The translations under genes and the position numbers were made by a program. Shown here piece by piece: positions 1 through 8,305 of a stretch of 64,000 nucleotides of DNA. Position 1 is the first letter of the stretch; the number at the start of each line of letters is the position of its first letter. Origin of the DNA: Luteithermobacter gelatinilyticus (GTDB lineage: Bacteria; Pseudomonadota; Alphaproteobacteria; Sphingomonadales; Emcibacteraceae); contig NZ_CP040517.1 of assembly GCF_005849285.1 (NCBI RefSeq), positions 2,610,501-2,674,500 of the forward strand, in the 5' to 3' direction. The notes under the pieces were generated by a model that did not search any database, was not told the origin of the DNA, and was given only the letters and a program-made list of their open reading frames with translations.

Positions 1-1
1 C

Positions 2-883
2 AATGAAAAAGGCGCCCCCATTGTGGTCAAGGCCGACGGCCTGGCCGCGGGCAAGGGCGTGATTATCGCCCAGACCGTCGAGGAAGCCCACCAGGCCGTA
101 GACGACATCTTCGGCGGACAGTTCGGTGCGGCCGGGGCGGAACTGGTGATCGAGGAATTTCTGGAAGGCGAAGAGGCCAGCTTCTTTGTGCTCACTGACG
201 GAGAGACCATCCTGCCGCTGGCCACTGCCCAGGATCACAAACGGGTGGGAGACGGGGATATCGGCCCCAATACCGGCGGCATGGGTGCCTACAGCCCGGC
301 CCCGGTGATGACTGAAGCGCTGATCGAACGCACGCTCAACGAGATCATCCTGCCCACAGTGCGCGGTATGAAAGAGGAAGGCATGCCGTTCGCCGGGGTG
401 CTGTATGCCGGACTAATGATTACAGACAAGGGCCCGCAGCTCATTGAATACAATGTGCGCTTTGGCGATCCGGAATGCCAGGTGCTGATGATGCGACTGA
501 AATCCGATATCGTGCCGGCACTTTTGGCCTGCGCCGCCGGCACATTACAGGAAGAAAGCCTGGACTGGCATGACGATGCGGCACTGACCGTAGTGATGGC
601 CGCCAAAGGGTATCCGGGGTCTTATGAGAAAGGCACGGAAATCCGGGGACTTGATCAGGCCGGAACCACAGAAGATGTGGTTGTTTTCCATGCGGGAACA
701 ACCAGACAGAACAACCGGGTTCTGGCCACGGGCGGACGGGTGTTGAATATCACTGCCCGCGCCGGCAGCATCACAGCGGCCCGGGACCGCGCCTATGCCG
801 CACTGGATAAGATCGACTGGCCCGAAGGTTTCTGCCGTCGTGACATCGGCTGGCGCGCCATCGCCCGCGAAAATGAAAAATGA
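2..883 (+). CDS. purD: Phosphoribosylamine--glycine ligase (GARS), 3' part
   Basis: The gene enters from the left edge already open in frame 2, so only the C-terminal 293 residues are present; the family is about 425 residues long. The enzyme joins glycine to phosphoribosylamine using ATP in the second step of de novo purine synthesis in the cytoplasm. Visible hallmarks are the ATP-grasp lysine region [13 protein letters not shown] at the start, [13 protein letters not shown] in the middle, and the metal-binding loop [12 protein letters not shown]. The C-terminal domain is complete and ends at a TGA. The downstream gene is convergent, with only 20 bp between the stops. Confidence 0.96.
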   Translation, partial: NEKGAPIVVKADGLAAGKGVIIAQTVEEAHQAVDDIFGGQFGAAGAELVIEEFLEGEEASFFVLTDGETILPLATAQDHKRVGDGDIGPNTGGMGAYSPAPVMTEALIERTLNEIILPTVRGMKEEGMPFAGVLYAGLMITDKGPQLIEYNVRFGDPECQVLMMRLKSDIVPALLACAAGTLQEESLDWHDDAALTVVMAAKGYPGSYEKGTEIRGLDQAGTTEDVVVFHAGTTRQNNRVLATGGRVLNITARAGSITAARDRAYAALDKIDWPEGFCRRDIGWRAIARENEK

Positions 884-903
884 AAAATAGAGTCGTTTTG
901 ATT

Positions 904-1529
904 TTAATGAAATGGGGGTTGACGAACTGGTTTGGCAAGAGTGCCATGTGAAAGCAGCCCCAATTCCCTCAGCCTGAAAGCCGACTTCGTTAACCCCCGT
1001 TTCTCCAAGCTCACCAAATATTGCTCGACAGAAAGAGGCGGGGCTTTCAGACTTTGTAATTGTTTGCTGATCGCCTGAAAAACAAGTCTGTAATTTAAAT
1101 CAATCTGGCAAAGTACAAAATCATCCGGATGCTGAATTTCAATCTGCATTTCCCATAGATAGTCTTCGGGGAAATCAGCAAGATTATACGTCACAATCAT
1201 ATCGGCACGAGCCTTGAGAGCCGCCGCCAATACATGGCGGTCATTCACATCCGGTAACTTCAAATCCCCCATCAGTGTCTCATAATTTGTGATCAAGCTG
1301 TATTTGTGATCAAGCTGTCCGGGACTGCCTCGTTCATCAGTTTTCTGGTTCTGGACAACTTCGTTTCAGATATGTCAGGACGGTTTTGCCGCAAAGCACT
1401 GATCCATTCGTCATGGATTCTTTCAGTCCATTTTGCCCGGTATAATCCCGTTTGCGAAATCCTGATCAACAGGTCCCGCAAAACAGATGGATATAAAACA
1501 CATGCATCCAGTACAACAACAAACGCCAA
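904..1529 (-). pseudogene. PIN-domain toxin, frameshifted by a 17-bp tandem duplication
   Basis: A VapC-like PIN ribonuclease gene split into two frames. The N-terminal part starts at a TTG at 1529, just after the antitoxin stop, and begins MAFVVVLDACVLYPS with the first PIN aspartate; it stops at 1293-1295. The C-terminal part continues in another frame to 904 and carries the later PIN acidic region, DRHVLAAA followed by ADMIVTYNLADFP. The break coincides with a perfect tandem repeat (1285-1301 and 1302-1318). Removing one copy restores the reading ...DSLITNYETLMGDLKLPD... and a single protein of about 202 residues, normal for this family. I infer a recent inactivation of the toxin while the antitoxin stays intact. 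A sequencing error is unlikely for an exact 17-bp repeat, but an assembly artefact is possible. Confidence 0.82.
1285..1318. repeat. 17-bp perfect tandem duplication disrupting the PIN toxin
   Basis: The 17-bp unit ATTTGTGATCAAGCTGT occurs twice head to tail (1285-1301, 1302-1318). Seventeen is not a multiple of three, so the duplication shifts the frame of the minus-strand toxin gene and brings in a TGA at 1293-1295. Confidence 0.95.
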
Positions 1530-1530
1530 T

Positions 1531-1977
1531 CTATGAATCCACCCCTAATTCTTGGGACAGCACCGCCAATTCATCCGCCGCCTTGTCCATTTCTTCATCA
1601 CGACGTTTCTTATATTTCACAAGCTCTCCAAACAAAATTCGCCGATGTGTCCCCACTTTGTGATAGGGCAATTCTCCCCGCTCGAGCAGTTTGATCAGGA
1701 AAGGACGCGAGACATTTAAGAAATCCGCGGCCTCCTGAGTTGTCATCTCCTTATGCACTGGGACTATATTCACCGCATCCCCTTGAGCCATATATGTCAT
1801 AATGTCGACCAGCAGACGTACGGCCTGACGGGGAAGAATAATCGTTTCGCGATGATCTTCTGCAATTTCGACACGAATTCCTTCTTCCCGGTCCAGAAAG
1901 CGGGCAAGACGACGACTGTTTTCCGTCGCGATTTTTCTTTCTTTGTCATCCGGCAATACAGGCATGATACCAACCAT
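1531..1977 (-). CDS. HTH (excisionase/MerR-type) antitoxin of a PIN toxin pair
   Basis: A 148-residue protein starting at ATG 1977, preceded by AAGGGAG at a suitable distance; a longer form from 2019 lacks comparable support. Near residue 75 it has a DNA-binding helix-turn-helix of the excisionase type (TTQEAADFLNVSRPFLIKLL, then HRRILFGELVKY). The first half is the usual N-terminal region of PIN-partner antitoxins, with a Prevent-host-death-like IILPRQAV segment. The partner toxin starts 1 bp after its stop, so the two were translationally coupled. The expected role is to bind the toxin and repress the shared promoter in the AT-rich stretch 1978-2206. The partner toxin is now frameshifted, so any antidote role may be lost. 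Confidence 0.8.
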   Translation of the reverse strand: MVGIMPVLPDDKERKIATENSRRLARFLDREEGIRVEIAEDHRETIILPRQAVRLLVDIMTYMAQGDAVNIVPVHKEMTTQEAADFLNVSRPFLIKLLERGELPYHKVGTHRRILFGELVKYKKRRDEEMDKAADELAVLSQELGVDS

Positions 1978-2269
1978 TATTAACACTCCCTTGTCGGACG
2001 AAACAGATCGCTCTGACAATCTCAGAGCACTTTAATGAAAGACATTATACATGATAATCGAAATAACCGCAACAAACAAAACAAGCAAAACAATCGAAAT
2101 AAATGAAACTCAAACCTTATTCCAGAACCCCTTTCAATAGGTCTGCTGATACGATGCATAAACCTTCGCCTCTCTACACAATTCGTGACAGTTTTGTTGC
2201 ATTTTCATGACGGGCGTGAAATTATGCGCCCGAACGATTCTGAAAAATTCTGAAACGCCGGGGTTTTGC

Positions 2270-3424
2270 ATGACAGAAGCACCTGTGGTGGGGGAAACAA
2301 CTGAGAATTACGGCCAGCGCCTCCTGCACTGGCTGTTTGTGTTTTTTCTGATTTATATGCTGATCTGCGCTGTAGGCATGATCGGATCAGGCTTCAAAGG
2401 CGCCACAAAAGGGCATGCGGAAGACTTGTTTGCCTTTGCCACAAATCCCTTCATGGGCCTGATTATCGGGGTGATTGCCACCGCCATGATCCAGTCTTCA
2501 TCTACCGTTACCTCGATTATTGTCGGTCTGGTGGCCGGCGGTCTGCCGGTGGGAACCGCCGTGCCCATGATCATGGGAGCCAATATCGGCACCACCATCA
2601 CCAACACCATTGTCAGCCTCGGCCATGTGCGCAAGAAAAAGGAATTCCGCCGCGCCTTTGCCGCTGCCACCATACACGATTTCTTTAACGTAATGGCGGT
2701 GGCAATATTCCTGCCCCTGGAAATCATGTTCGGCTTTCTGGAAAAGGCCGGGGCCCTGCTTGCCGGTATGATGGTCGGCGGAGATGATATGAGCGTCAAG
2801 GGTTTTAATTTCATCAAACCCCTGACCAAACCTGTCATTAATGAGGTGAGCAATGCCGCCCATTTCATTTCCGGTGAACTGGGGCCGATCGTGTTGATTT
2901 TCATCGGCATCGGTATCATTTTCCTGGCCATCACCTGGATCGGCAGGGTGCTTAAGAAACTGATGGTGGGGCGGGCCAAAAAAATCCTGCATGCCGCCAT
3001 CGGCCGGGGGCCTCTGACCGGTATCTTTTCCGGAACGATCATCACCGTCCTTGTGCAGTCTTCTTCCACAACCACCAGCCTGATGGTACCGCTCGCCGGG
3101 AGTGGTGTGTTCCGCCTGAAACAGATTTATCCCTTCACCCTTGGTGCCAATATCGGCACCACCATCACGGCCCTTCTGGCCGCAACCGGCGCCGTTGGCC
3201 CTCTGGCAGTATATGCCCTGCAGATTGCCCTGGTGCATCTTTGTTTCAACATCGCCTCAGTGGTCCTGATCTACGGCATTACCCCATTGAGAAAACTGCC
3301 CCGGGCCGGGGCCATGTGGCTCGCCCGGATCTCCACGGAAAACAAAATTTATGCTATTCTGTATCTCTTGATGGTGTTTTTTGTTGTCCCGGGCCTATTG
3401 GTCCTGCTGTACCGGTTTTTCTAA
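2270..3424 (+). CDS. Na/Pi-cotransporter family protein
   Basis: An inner-membrane protein of 384 residues from ATG 2270; an in-frame upstream start at 2207 would add 21 unlikely residues. It belongs to the Na+/phosphate symporter family (PF02690, NptA/YjbB-like). The two inverted family repeats are clear: QSSSTVTSIIVGLV with GANIGTTITNT in the first half, and QSSSTTTSLMVPL with GANIGTTITALLAA in the second. These QSSS motifs form the substrate site in the family. About eight hydrophobic segments are visible. There is no C-terminal PhoU domain of the kind some relatives carry. The small gene at 3443 follows by 18 bp and may be co-transcribed. Phosphate is the likely substrate, by family only. 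Confidence 0.9.
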   Translation: MTEAPVVGETTENYGQRLLHWLFVFFLIYMLICAVGMIGSGFKGATKGHAEDLFAFATNPFMGLIIGVIATAMIQSSSTVTSIIVGLVAGGLPVGTAVPMIMGANIGTTITNTIVSLGHVRKKKEFRRAFAAATIHDFFNVMAVAIFLPLEIMFGFLEKAGALLAGMMVGGDDMSVKGFNFIKPLTKPVINEVSNAAHFISGELGPIVLIFIGIGIIFLAITWIGRVLKKLMVGRAKKILHAAIGRGPLTGIFSGTIITVLVQSSSTTTSLMVPLAGSGVFRLKQIYPFTLGANIGTTITALLAATGAVGPLAVYALQIALVHLCFNIASVVLIYGITPLRKLPRAGAMWLARISTENKIYAILYLLMVFFVVPGLLVLLYRFF

Positions 3425-3442
3425 CTTTAAGGGAAGTGAATG

Positions 3443-3670
3443 ATGATTGAGAAAGACCTGAGTTCCCTGTCCAACAAGAAACTAAAAAAAATGATTGCAG
3501 ATACCGAAGAAATGCTGGCCATGATGAAGGAGGAACTCAAGCGCCGCAAACTGGCCAATCAGCATGAGGAGGTGGAGCATCTCGAAGATCACATGAACGA
3601 GGCCGAACATCGCATGGCAAGCCTTAAAACTTTCCTTACCGCCCTGTTCAAGGAAATGAAGAAGAGCTGA
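3443..3670 (+). CDS. Small coiled-coil protein, unknown function
   Basis: A protein of about 75 residues, almost entirely charged and helical, rich in Met, Lys and Glu, with heptad-like spacing (LSNKKLKKMIADTEEMLAMM). There is no signal peptide or membrane span. An AAGGGAAGTG ribosome-binding site precedes two adjacent ATGs (3440 and 3443), and either may start translation. It follows the Na/Pi cotransporter closely and could be an accessory or regulator of it, perhaps standing in for the missing PhoU domain, but this rests on position alone. I do not recognise the family. Confidence 0.65.
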   Translation: MIEKDLSSLSNKKLKKMIADTEEMLAMMKEELKRRKLANQHEEVEHLEDHMNEAEHRMASLKTFLTALFKEMKKS

Positions 3671-3690
3671 TGTAATTCAGGAACCTGGGG

Positions 3691-5049
3691 TTACTCTCCA
3701 GCCCGGTTCGGCTGATCCTTATCCCCGTTATGCATCGCTTCGCGAATGGCGTCCTGCACCTGATCCTTCAACCCCTGGGCGGAGACGATGTGAATGTCCC
3801 GTTGTGGGAACGGCATTTCGACTTTGGGGTCTTCGGAGAATTTTTTCCAGATCAGGTAGTTCACATCGCTGGCCACATTGCTCACGCCCTGTTCGCTGTC
3901 GCGGATCCAGATCCTGAGCTCCAGGTCAATGGAGCTGTCCCCAAATCCCTTCACCTGCACCGTCGGGGCCGGCATTTTCAACACCCGCGGCACTTCATGG
4001 GCCGCTTCCAGCATCAGCTCCATGGCCCGGTCCAGATCCGAGGCATAGGAAACGCCCACCGGTAAGTGGCGGCGCACCTCGCTATTGGTATAGGTCCAGT
4101 TGATCACCGGTTGGGTGATCATGTCTTCGTTAGGCACCAGGAACTCCCGCCCGTCCCGGGAAATGACCGACGTATAACGGGCGGCCAGTTTGTCGATCCG
4201 CCCATAGGTACCGGACACTTCAATCACATCGCCGGGCTTGATGGATCGGTCCAACAGCAAGATCACCCCGGAAATAAAGTTGGATACCACCTTTTGCAGG
4301 CCAAAGCCCAGCCCCACACCGATCGCCCCGCCAAACACCGCAAGCGCCGTGAGGTCGATCCCCATGCTGCTGAGCGCCACCAAGAAGGCGATGGACACCA
4401 GCAGAATCTTGGTCAGTTTTCCCAGCAACACCCGGGCCGAAGGGGTCACCGTCGGCACCTTGCGCAACCAGTTTTCCATCAGCCCGGACAGAAACACCCC
4501 GATCCAGATCAACACCAGCAACGTGATCATGCCGGTAATAATGCCCAACACGCTGACTTCCGCCCCGCCCAGAGAAAAACGGGTATTTTCCAGCACCGCC
4601 ATAACCGGTTCCAGCCAACCGACAATATTGAGCGCCACCAGGAGCCACACAAACACCCGCACCAGCCGGGCAATTTCCCTGTTCCGAATGAGATTGGTCG
4701 CCAGCCGGATCACAATCCAGGCTGACAAGAGACTGATGGCAATGCGCACCACATCATCGGGGTAGGCCTGGACTCGCATGACGGCCTGGGCAATTTGCAA
4801 CAACAGAAGCCAGAAGATCGGCAGATATAGCGGATTGAGGTAACGGGCTTCGAGTTTCTGATAGATGATTTTGTCCCCCCAGAGTTTTTTCACCAGGGGT
4901 TTGAGCCAGAATACAATGCCGGTGCTGGTCAGCCACAAAAACAGAACGATGCCCAACTGCGCCAGAATGGTATAGGTCAGAACCCGCTCATCCATCCACA
5001 GGACGAGACTGTCCAGAATTTCCTGCCCCTTTATAAATAATTCTTCCAT
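3691..5049 (-). CDS. MscS-family mechanosensitive ion channel
   Basis: A 452-residue inner-membrane protein. The N-terminal 220 residues hold about five hydrophobic segments. They are followed by the pore helix typical of MscS, rich in Gly and Ala (ALAVFGGAIGVGLGFGLQKV), then the beta domain (SIKPGDVIEVSGTYGRIDKL, LVPNEDMITQPVINWTY) and a C-terminal alpha/beta domain. It opens under membrane tension to release solutes on hypo-osmotic shock. The protein is longer at its N-terminus than E. coli MscS (286 residues), which places it among the medium-size homologues. It is convergent with the small gene ending at 3670, with 20 bp between them. Confidence 0.92.
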   Translation of the reverse strand: MEELFIKGQEILDSLVLWMDERVLTYTILAQLGIVLFLWLTSTGIVFWLKPLVKKLWGDKIIYQKLEARYLNPLYLPIFWLLLLQIAQAVMRVQAYPDDVVRIAISLLSAWIVIRLATNLIRNREIARLVRVFVWLLVALNIVGWLEPVMAVLENTRFSLGGAEVSVLGIITGMITLLVLIWIGVFLSGLMENWLRKVPTVTPSARVLLGKLTKILLVSIAFLVALSSMGIDLTALAVFGGAIGVGLGFGLQKVVSNFISGVILLLDRSIKPGDVIEVSGTYGRIDKLAARYTSVISRDGREFLVPNEDMITQPVINWTYTNSEVRRHLPVGVSYASDLDRAMELMLEAAHEVPRVLKMPAPTVQVKGFGDSSIDLELRIWIRDSEQGVSNVASDVNYLIWKKFSEDPKVEMPFPQRDIHIVSAQGLKDQVQDAIREAMHNGDKDQPNRAGE

Positions 5050-5090
5050 AGGCGAAGTTTAGCTTTTCCCGCCAGAGATGTAAAAGAATA

Positions 5091-5663
5091 TCAGAAGGGC
5101 ATCTTCTGCCCTTCCAGGAGCGTCCACAGCCCGATTCCGACAAACAGCAGGCTGGCGCCCCAGCGCGCGGCGTTGAGCGGCAGGCGCTGCATCAGCCAGT
5201 TGCCGGCGTAAATCACGGGCACATTGGCGATCATCATGCCCAGTGTGCTGCCAACAACCACCGCTCCCAAGGGCTCATACCGCGCGCCCAGCAAGACCGT
5301 CGCCACCTGGGTCTTATCCCCGATTTCCGCAATAAAGAACAAGATCAGACTGGCTAAAAAAGCACCATATGCCATAAACCGGCTCTCCTCCTCATCCTCA
5401 TGGTCTGGGATCAGCAACCAGCCAGCCATCAACAGGAAACTTCCCCCCACGATCCAGGACAATAGCTCCACCGAAATCAGACCGGCAATAAGCTCTCCAA
5501 ACCATGCCGAAGGCGCATGGTTAATGACGGTGGCCAGGAATATCCCGGCGATCAGCCCGATACGGTTGGAAAATCGGGTGGCAAGCACCAAGGACAATAA
5601 TTGTGTCTTATCGCCAATTTCGGCAAGAGCGACAGAGAAGGTCGAAGTCAGTAACGCATCCAT
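5091..5663 (-). CDS. TMEM165/GDT1 (UPF0016) family cation transporter
   Basis: A 190-residue membrane protein. I place the start at ATG 5663 (MDALLTSTFSVALAEIGDKT) rather than a TTG at 5696, because the family begins at this point. The two diagnostic repeats, EIGDKTQLLSLVLA near residue 15 and EIGDKTQVATVLLG near residue 112, match the E-x-G-D-K/R-T signature that forms the cation pathway. There are six hydrophobic segments. Bacterial members export Mn2+ (MneA, MneP); Ca2+/H+ or Mn2+/H+ exchange is known for eukaryotic homologues. No manganese riboswitch is apparent upstream. Confidence 0.9.
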   Translation of the reverse strand: MDALLTSTFSVALAEIGDKTQLLSLVLATRFSNRIGLIAGIFLATVINHAPSAWFGELIAGLISVELLSWIVGGSFLLMAGWLLIPDHEDEEESRFMAYGAFLASLILFFIAEIGDKTQVATVLLGARYEPLGAVVVGSTLGMMIANVPVIYAGNWLMQRLPLNAARWGASLLFVGIGLWTLLEGQKMPF

Positions 5664-5711
5664 TTTAAACCATATTCCTGTTGAGAAATCCCCCAAAATA
5701 GAATCCCGCCG

Positions 5712-6167
5712 TTACCGGCGATCCTGAAAAAACGCCTTTAGCAATGCTGACGCCTGCTTTTCGCCAATCCCCCCATAAATCTCCGGCTGGTGATGGCACG
5801 TCGGCCGATGAAAAATGCGTGGGCCATGTTCTATCCCGCCGCCCTTGGGATCACTCGCCCCGTAATAAAGGCGCCGCAGGCGGGCAAAACTGATTGCCTG
5901 GGCACACATGGGGCAGGGTTCCAGCGTGACATAAAGATCACAATCCACAAGCCGTTCGCTGCCCAGCATCCGGCATGCCGCGCGAATGGCCAGAAGCTCC
6001 GCATGGGCCGTGGGATCCCGGTCCAGAATCACCCGGTTGGACGCCGCGGCCAGTATTTTTCCCGTCGCCCCATGCACGATCACCGCGCCCACGGGCACTT
6101 CCCCGTGTTGGGCGGCCCGCCGCGCTTCTGCCAGCGCCTTGTCCATATATGTGGTTTTCAGAATCAT
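5712..6167 (-). CDS. tadA: tRNA adenosine(34) deaminase
   Basis: A 151-residue cytoplasmic enzyme that converts A34 of tRNA-Arg(ACG) to inosine. Its zinc-deaminase residues are visible: H55 and E57 in TAHAELLAIR and C85/C88 in EPCPMCAQ. The start is uncertain. ATG 6167 gives MILKTTYMDKALAEAR, while an upstream start at 6236 would add 23 residues encoded by short tandem repeats (AAGATTCCAA units at 6205-6240), which I reject. Nucleoside deaminases such as guanine deaminase are related, but the length and the PCPMCAQAI context fit TadA. Confidence 0.9.
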   Translation of the reverse strand: MILKTTYMDKALAEARRAAQHGEVPVGAVIVHGATGKILAAASNRVILDRDPTAHAELLAIRAACRMLGSERLVDCDLYVTLEPCPMCAQAISFARLRRLYYGASDPKGGGIEHGPRIFHRPTCHHQPEIYGGIGEKQASALLKAFFQDRR

Positions 6168-6351
6168 GTCCGGACCATGCGCATTCCGGTGCCAAAGGTC
6201 AAGGCCAAGATTCCAAAGCCAAGATTCCAAGGCCAAGTTTCATTGAAGAAGAGATTGATTTTTGCCGTATTTCCCTCTACATCGCAGCTCTGATAGTATG
6301 CCTCGGAGAGTATTTACTGATATTATTTAGGGCCAATATCCCCCGACGCGT

Positions 6352-6391
6352 CCCCAATGGACAAAGTGTTACCCCAATGGACAAGGTTTTA
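6352..6391. repeat. 20-bp tandem repeat abutting the rluB start
   Basis: Two near-identical 20-bp units, CCCCAATGGACAAAGTGTTA and a second copy differing at two sites, lie at 6352-6371 and 6372-6391. The second ends 2 bp before the rluB ATG. The repeat replaces any clear Shine-Dalgarno sequence, so it may affect translation of rluB. Confidence 0.85.
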
Positions 6392-6393
6392 CC

Positions 6394-7416
6394 ATGAGCG
6401 ACAAACCGGATCTTTCGAGTCCCTCAACTCCCACCGCCAAACCGGAACGCATCGCTAAGCTGCTGGCGCGGGCTGGGGTCGGCTCGCGCCGGGCCGTGGA
6501 ACGCATGATCGAGGCCGGCATGGTCCGGCTCAACGGCAAACTGGTCACCACACCCGCCACTTTGGTGACATCGGTGCAGGGCATTACCGTAGACGGTGAA
6601 AAAGTCAGGGAACCGGAACCGCCGCGCTTGTGGAAATACCATAAACCTGCGGGACGGGTGACCAGCTATTTCGACCCCGAAGAGCGCCCCACCATTTTTC
6701 AGGCGCTGCCCGAGCATATGCCCAGGGTGATTTCCGTGGGCCGTCTCGACATCAACACCGAAGGTCTGCTGCTGCTCACCAATGACGGGGAATTGAGCCG
6801 CTGGATGGAATTACCGGATACCGGCTGGCTGAGGCAATATAAGGTGCGCGCCCATGGCCGGCCCAATCAAAAACGGCTGGAGGAAATCCGCGCTGGGGTG
6901 ACTATTGACGGGGTGGTCTATCGGGAAGTGGATATCGAAATCCCCGAGCAGGCGGAAACCTCCAACATCTGGCTAACCATTGGCCTTCGCGAAGGTAAAA
7001 ACCGCGAGGTCCGTAAACTTCTGGAATACGCCGGACTAAAGGTCACCCGCCTCATCCGTCTGCGTTACGGTCCCTTCGACCTGGGGCGGATGACCCGGGG
7101 CCAGGTGGTGGAGATTCCCGAGGCGGAACTGAAACTGAAATGTCGGGAATTTTTTGAAACCAGAGGGATCGAGATCCCAGAAGAGCCCCAGCGGGAAAAA
7201 CCAAAACCCAAAGCCGGATGGGCCAAACCTAAGCCCAAGGCTCACCCGCGTCGCCAGGGCAAACGCCGCGCCGCGCTTTCCGCAAAACCGGAGAGTTTAC
7301 CCAAATCCCCAAAAAAATCCGGAGCAAAATACACGACGGAATCTGGAGTCAGCCGGGCACGCCCTGCAAAACCCAAAACGGTGGGCGGGGCCAAGACCAG
7401 CAGGACCAAAAAATGA
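6394..7416 (+). CDS. rluB: 23S rRNA pseudouridine synthase, RsuA/RluB family
   Basis: A 340-residue enzyme that isomerises uridine in 23S rRNA (U2605 in the E. coli enzyme). An S4 RNA-binding domain covers about residues 14-65 (ERIAKLLARAGVGSRRAVERM), followed by the catalytic domain with the RsuA-family motif VGRLDINTEGLLLLTNDGEL, where the Asp is the nucleophile. The last 80 residues are a Lys/Pro/Arg-rich tail, presumably disordered and rRNA-contacting, a common addition in alphaproteobacteria. Its stop overlaps the rsmD start (ATGA), so the two rRNA modification genes are translationally coupled. Confidence 0.93.
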   Translation: MSDKPDLSSPSTPTAKPERIAKLLARAGVGSRRAVERMIEAGMVRLNGKLVTTPATLVTSVQGITVDGEKVREPEPPRLWKYHKPAGRVTSYFDPEERPTIFQALPEHMPRVISVGRLDINTEGLLLLTNDGELSRWMELPDTGWLRQYKVRAHGRPNQKRLEEIRAGVTIDGVVYREVDIEIPEQAETSNIWLTIGLREGKNREVRKLLEYAGLKVTRLIRLRYGPFDLGRMTRGQVVEIPEAELKLKCREFFETRGIEIPEEPQREKPKPKAGWAKPKPKAHPRRQGKRRAALSAKPESLPKSPKKSGAKYTTESGVSRARPAKPKTVGGAKTSRTKK

Positions 7417-7976
7417 GAATCATTGGCGGCATACACAAGGGACGTCGTTTGACCCCCCCAGAGTCCCGAAATATCCGCCCGACCACGGACCGCATGCGGG
7501 AGACCCTGTTTAATCTTCTGCAAAATTCTCTGGGCCTCTGTTTCGCCGATTGTCATGTCCTTGATGCCTTTGCGGGAACCGGAGCTTTGGGGCTGGAAGC
7601 CCTGTCCCGCGGTGCCGCCCATGTCACCTTCGTGGAAAAAAACCCCCGCGCCCTGCGGCTGCTCAAGAAAAACGTCGCCCTGCTCAAGGCAGAAAAAAAT
7701 ACAACTGTAAAGAGTACAGATGCCTGCTCCATTAAGCGGCCTGACAGGCCGTTCGCTCTGGTTTTCCTAGACCCACCCTATCACCGGGATCTGCTGCGAC
7801 CGGCATTGGATAATCTGCACACTCAACAGGCGCTAACCCCAAACGCCTATATTGTTGCAGAATATTCTTCAAAGGAAGATATTGTTTTTTATGAATTTTT
7901 AGAAAAAATAAGCGAACGCATCTATGGCGACAGCAAAGTTTCCATTTTTCGCTACCATCCTCATTCACAACTTTGA
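7413..7976 (+). CDS. rsmD: 16S rRNA (guanine(966)-N2)-methyltransferase
   Basis: A 187-residue SAM-dependent methyltransferase of 30S assembly. It opens with MRIIGGIHKGRRL and the TDRMRETLFNLL segment typical of RsmD, then the SAM-binding loop (VLDAFAGTGALGLEALSRGA) and the catalytic motif FLDPPY near residue 125. It overlaps rluB by 4 bp. The last 40 residues are AT-rich and diverged (EEKISERIYGDSKVSIFRYH) compared with the GC-rich front, but the reading frame is intact and the length is normal. Confidence 0.93.
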   Translation: MRIIGGIHKGRRLTPPESRNIRPTTDRMRETLFNLLQNSLGLCFADCHVLDAFAGTGALGLEALSRGAAHVTFVEKNPRALRLLKKNVALLKAEKNTTVKSTDACSIKRPDRPFALVFLDPPYHRDLLRPALDNLHTQQALTPNAYIVAEYSSKEDIVFYEFLEKISERIYGDSKVSIFRYHPHSQL

Positions 7977-8074
7977 AAAATATATATTTGATCCGGAACA
8001 CCTGGAAGCTTATACTCTCCTGCGCGAAGGAAATACACGCATTAGGTGTTTTTACTCTCATAAAAGAGTCCCCG

Positions 8075-8281
8075 ATGACAACGGACAAAAACCGCTTTTC
8101 CCACAACGACTATGAACGTTCCATGGAATTGGAACGGCGGGGGCTGATCAGTTGCCTGAGCTATATTCTCCAGGAGGTGGAACTTGCCGGGCTGGACCTG
8201 GCGGCACTCCATCTGAAAATCGCCATTGAAGAGATCAGAGACGCCCCCCGCACGACCTCGACCGGCCCTGTCGCGGAATAG
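8075..8281 (+). CDS. Small conserved-looking protein, unknown
   Basis: A 68-residue soluble protein beginning MTTDKNRFSHNDYERSMELERR. An upstream TTG start at 7973 would add 34 residues of poor composition, so I prefer ATG 8075. The body is a helical, acidic domain (LISCLSYILQEVELAGLDLAALHLKIAIEEIRD) with regularly spaced Leu and Ile, suggesting a small helical bundle or partner-binding protein. It has no signal peptide. Its stop lies 24 bp from the convergent mutL stop. I do not recognise the family. Confidence 0.55.
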   Translation: MTTDKNRFSHNDYERSMELERRGLISCLSYILQEVELAGLDLAALHLKIAIEEIRDAPRTTSTGPVAE

Positions 8282-8305
8282 CCCTCCTTCTTGCCCAAAT
8301 TCACT

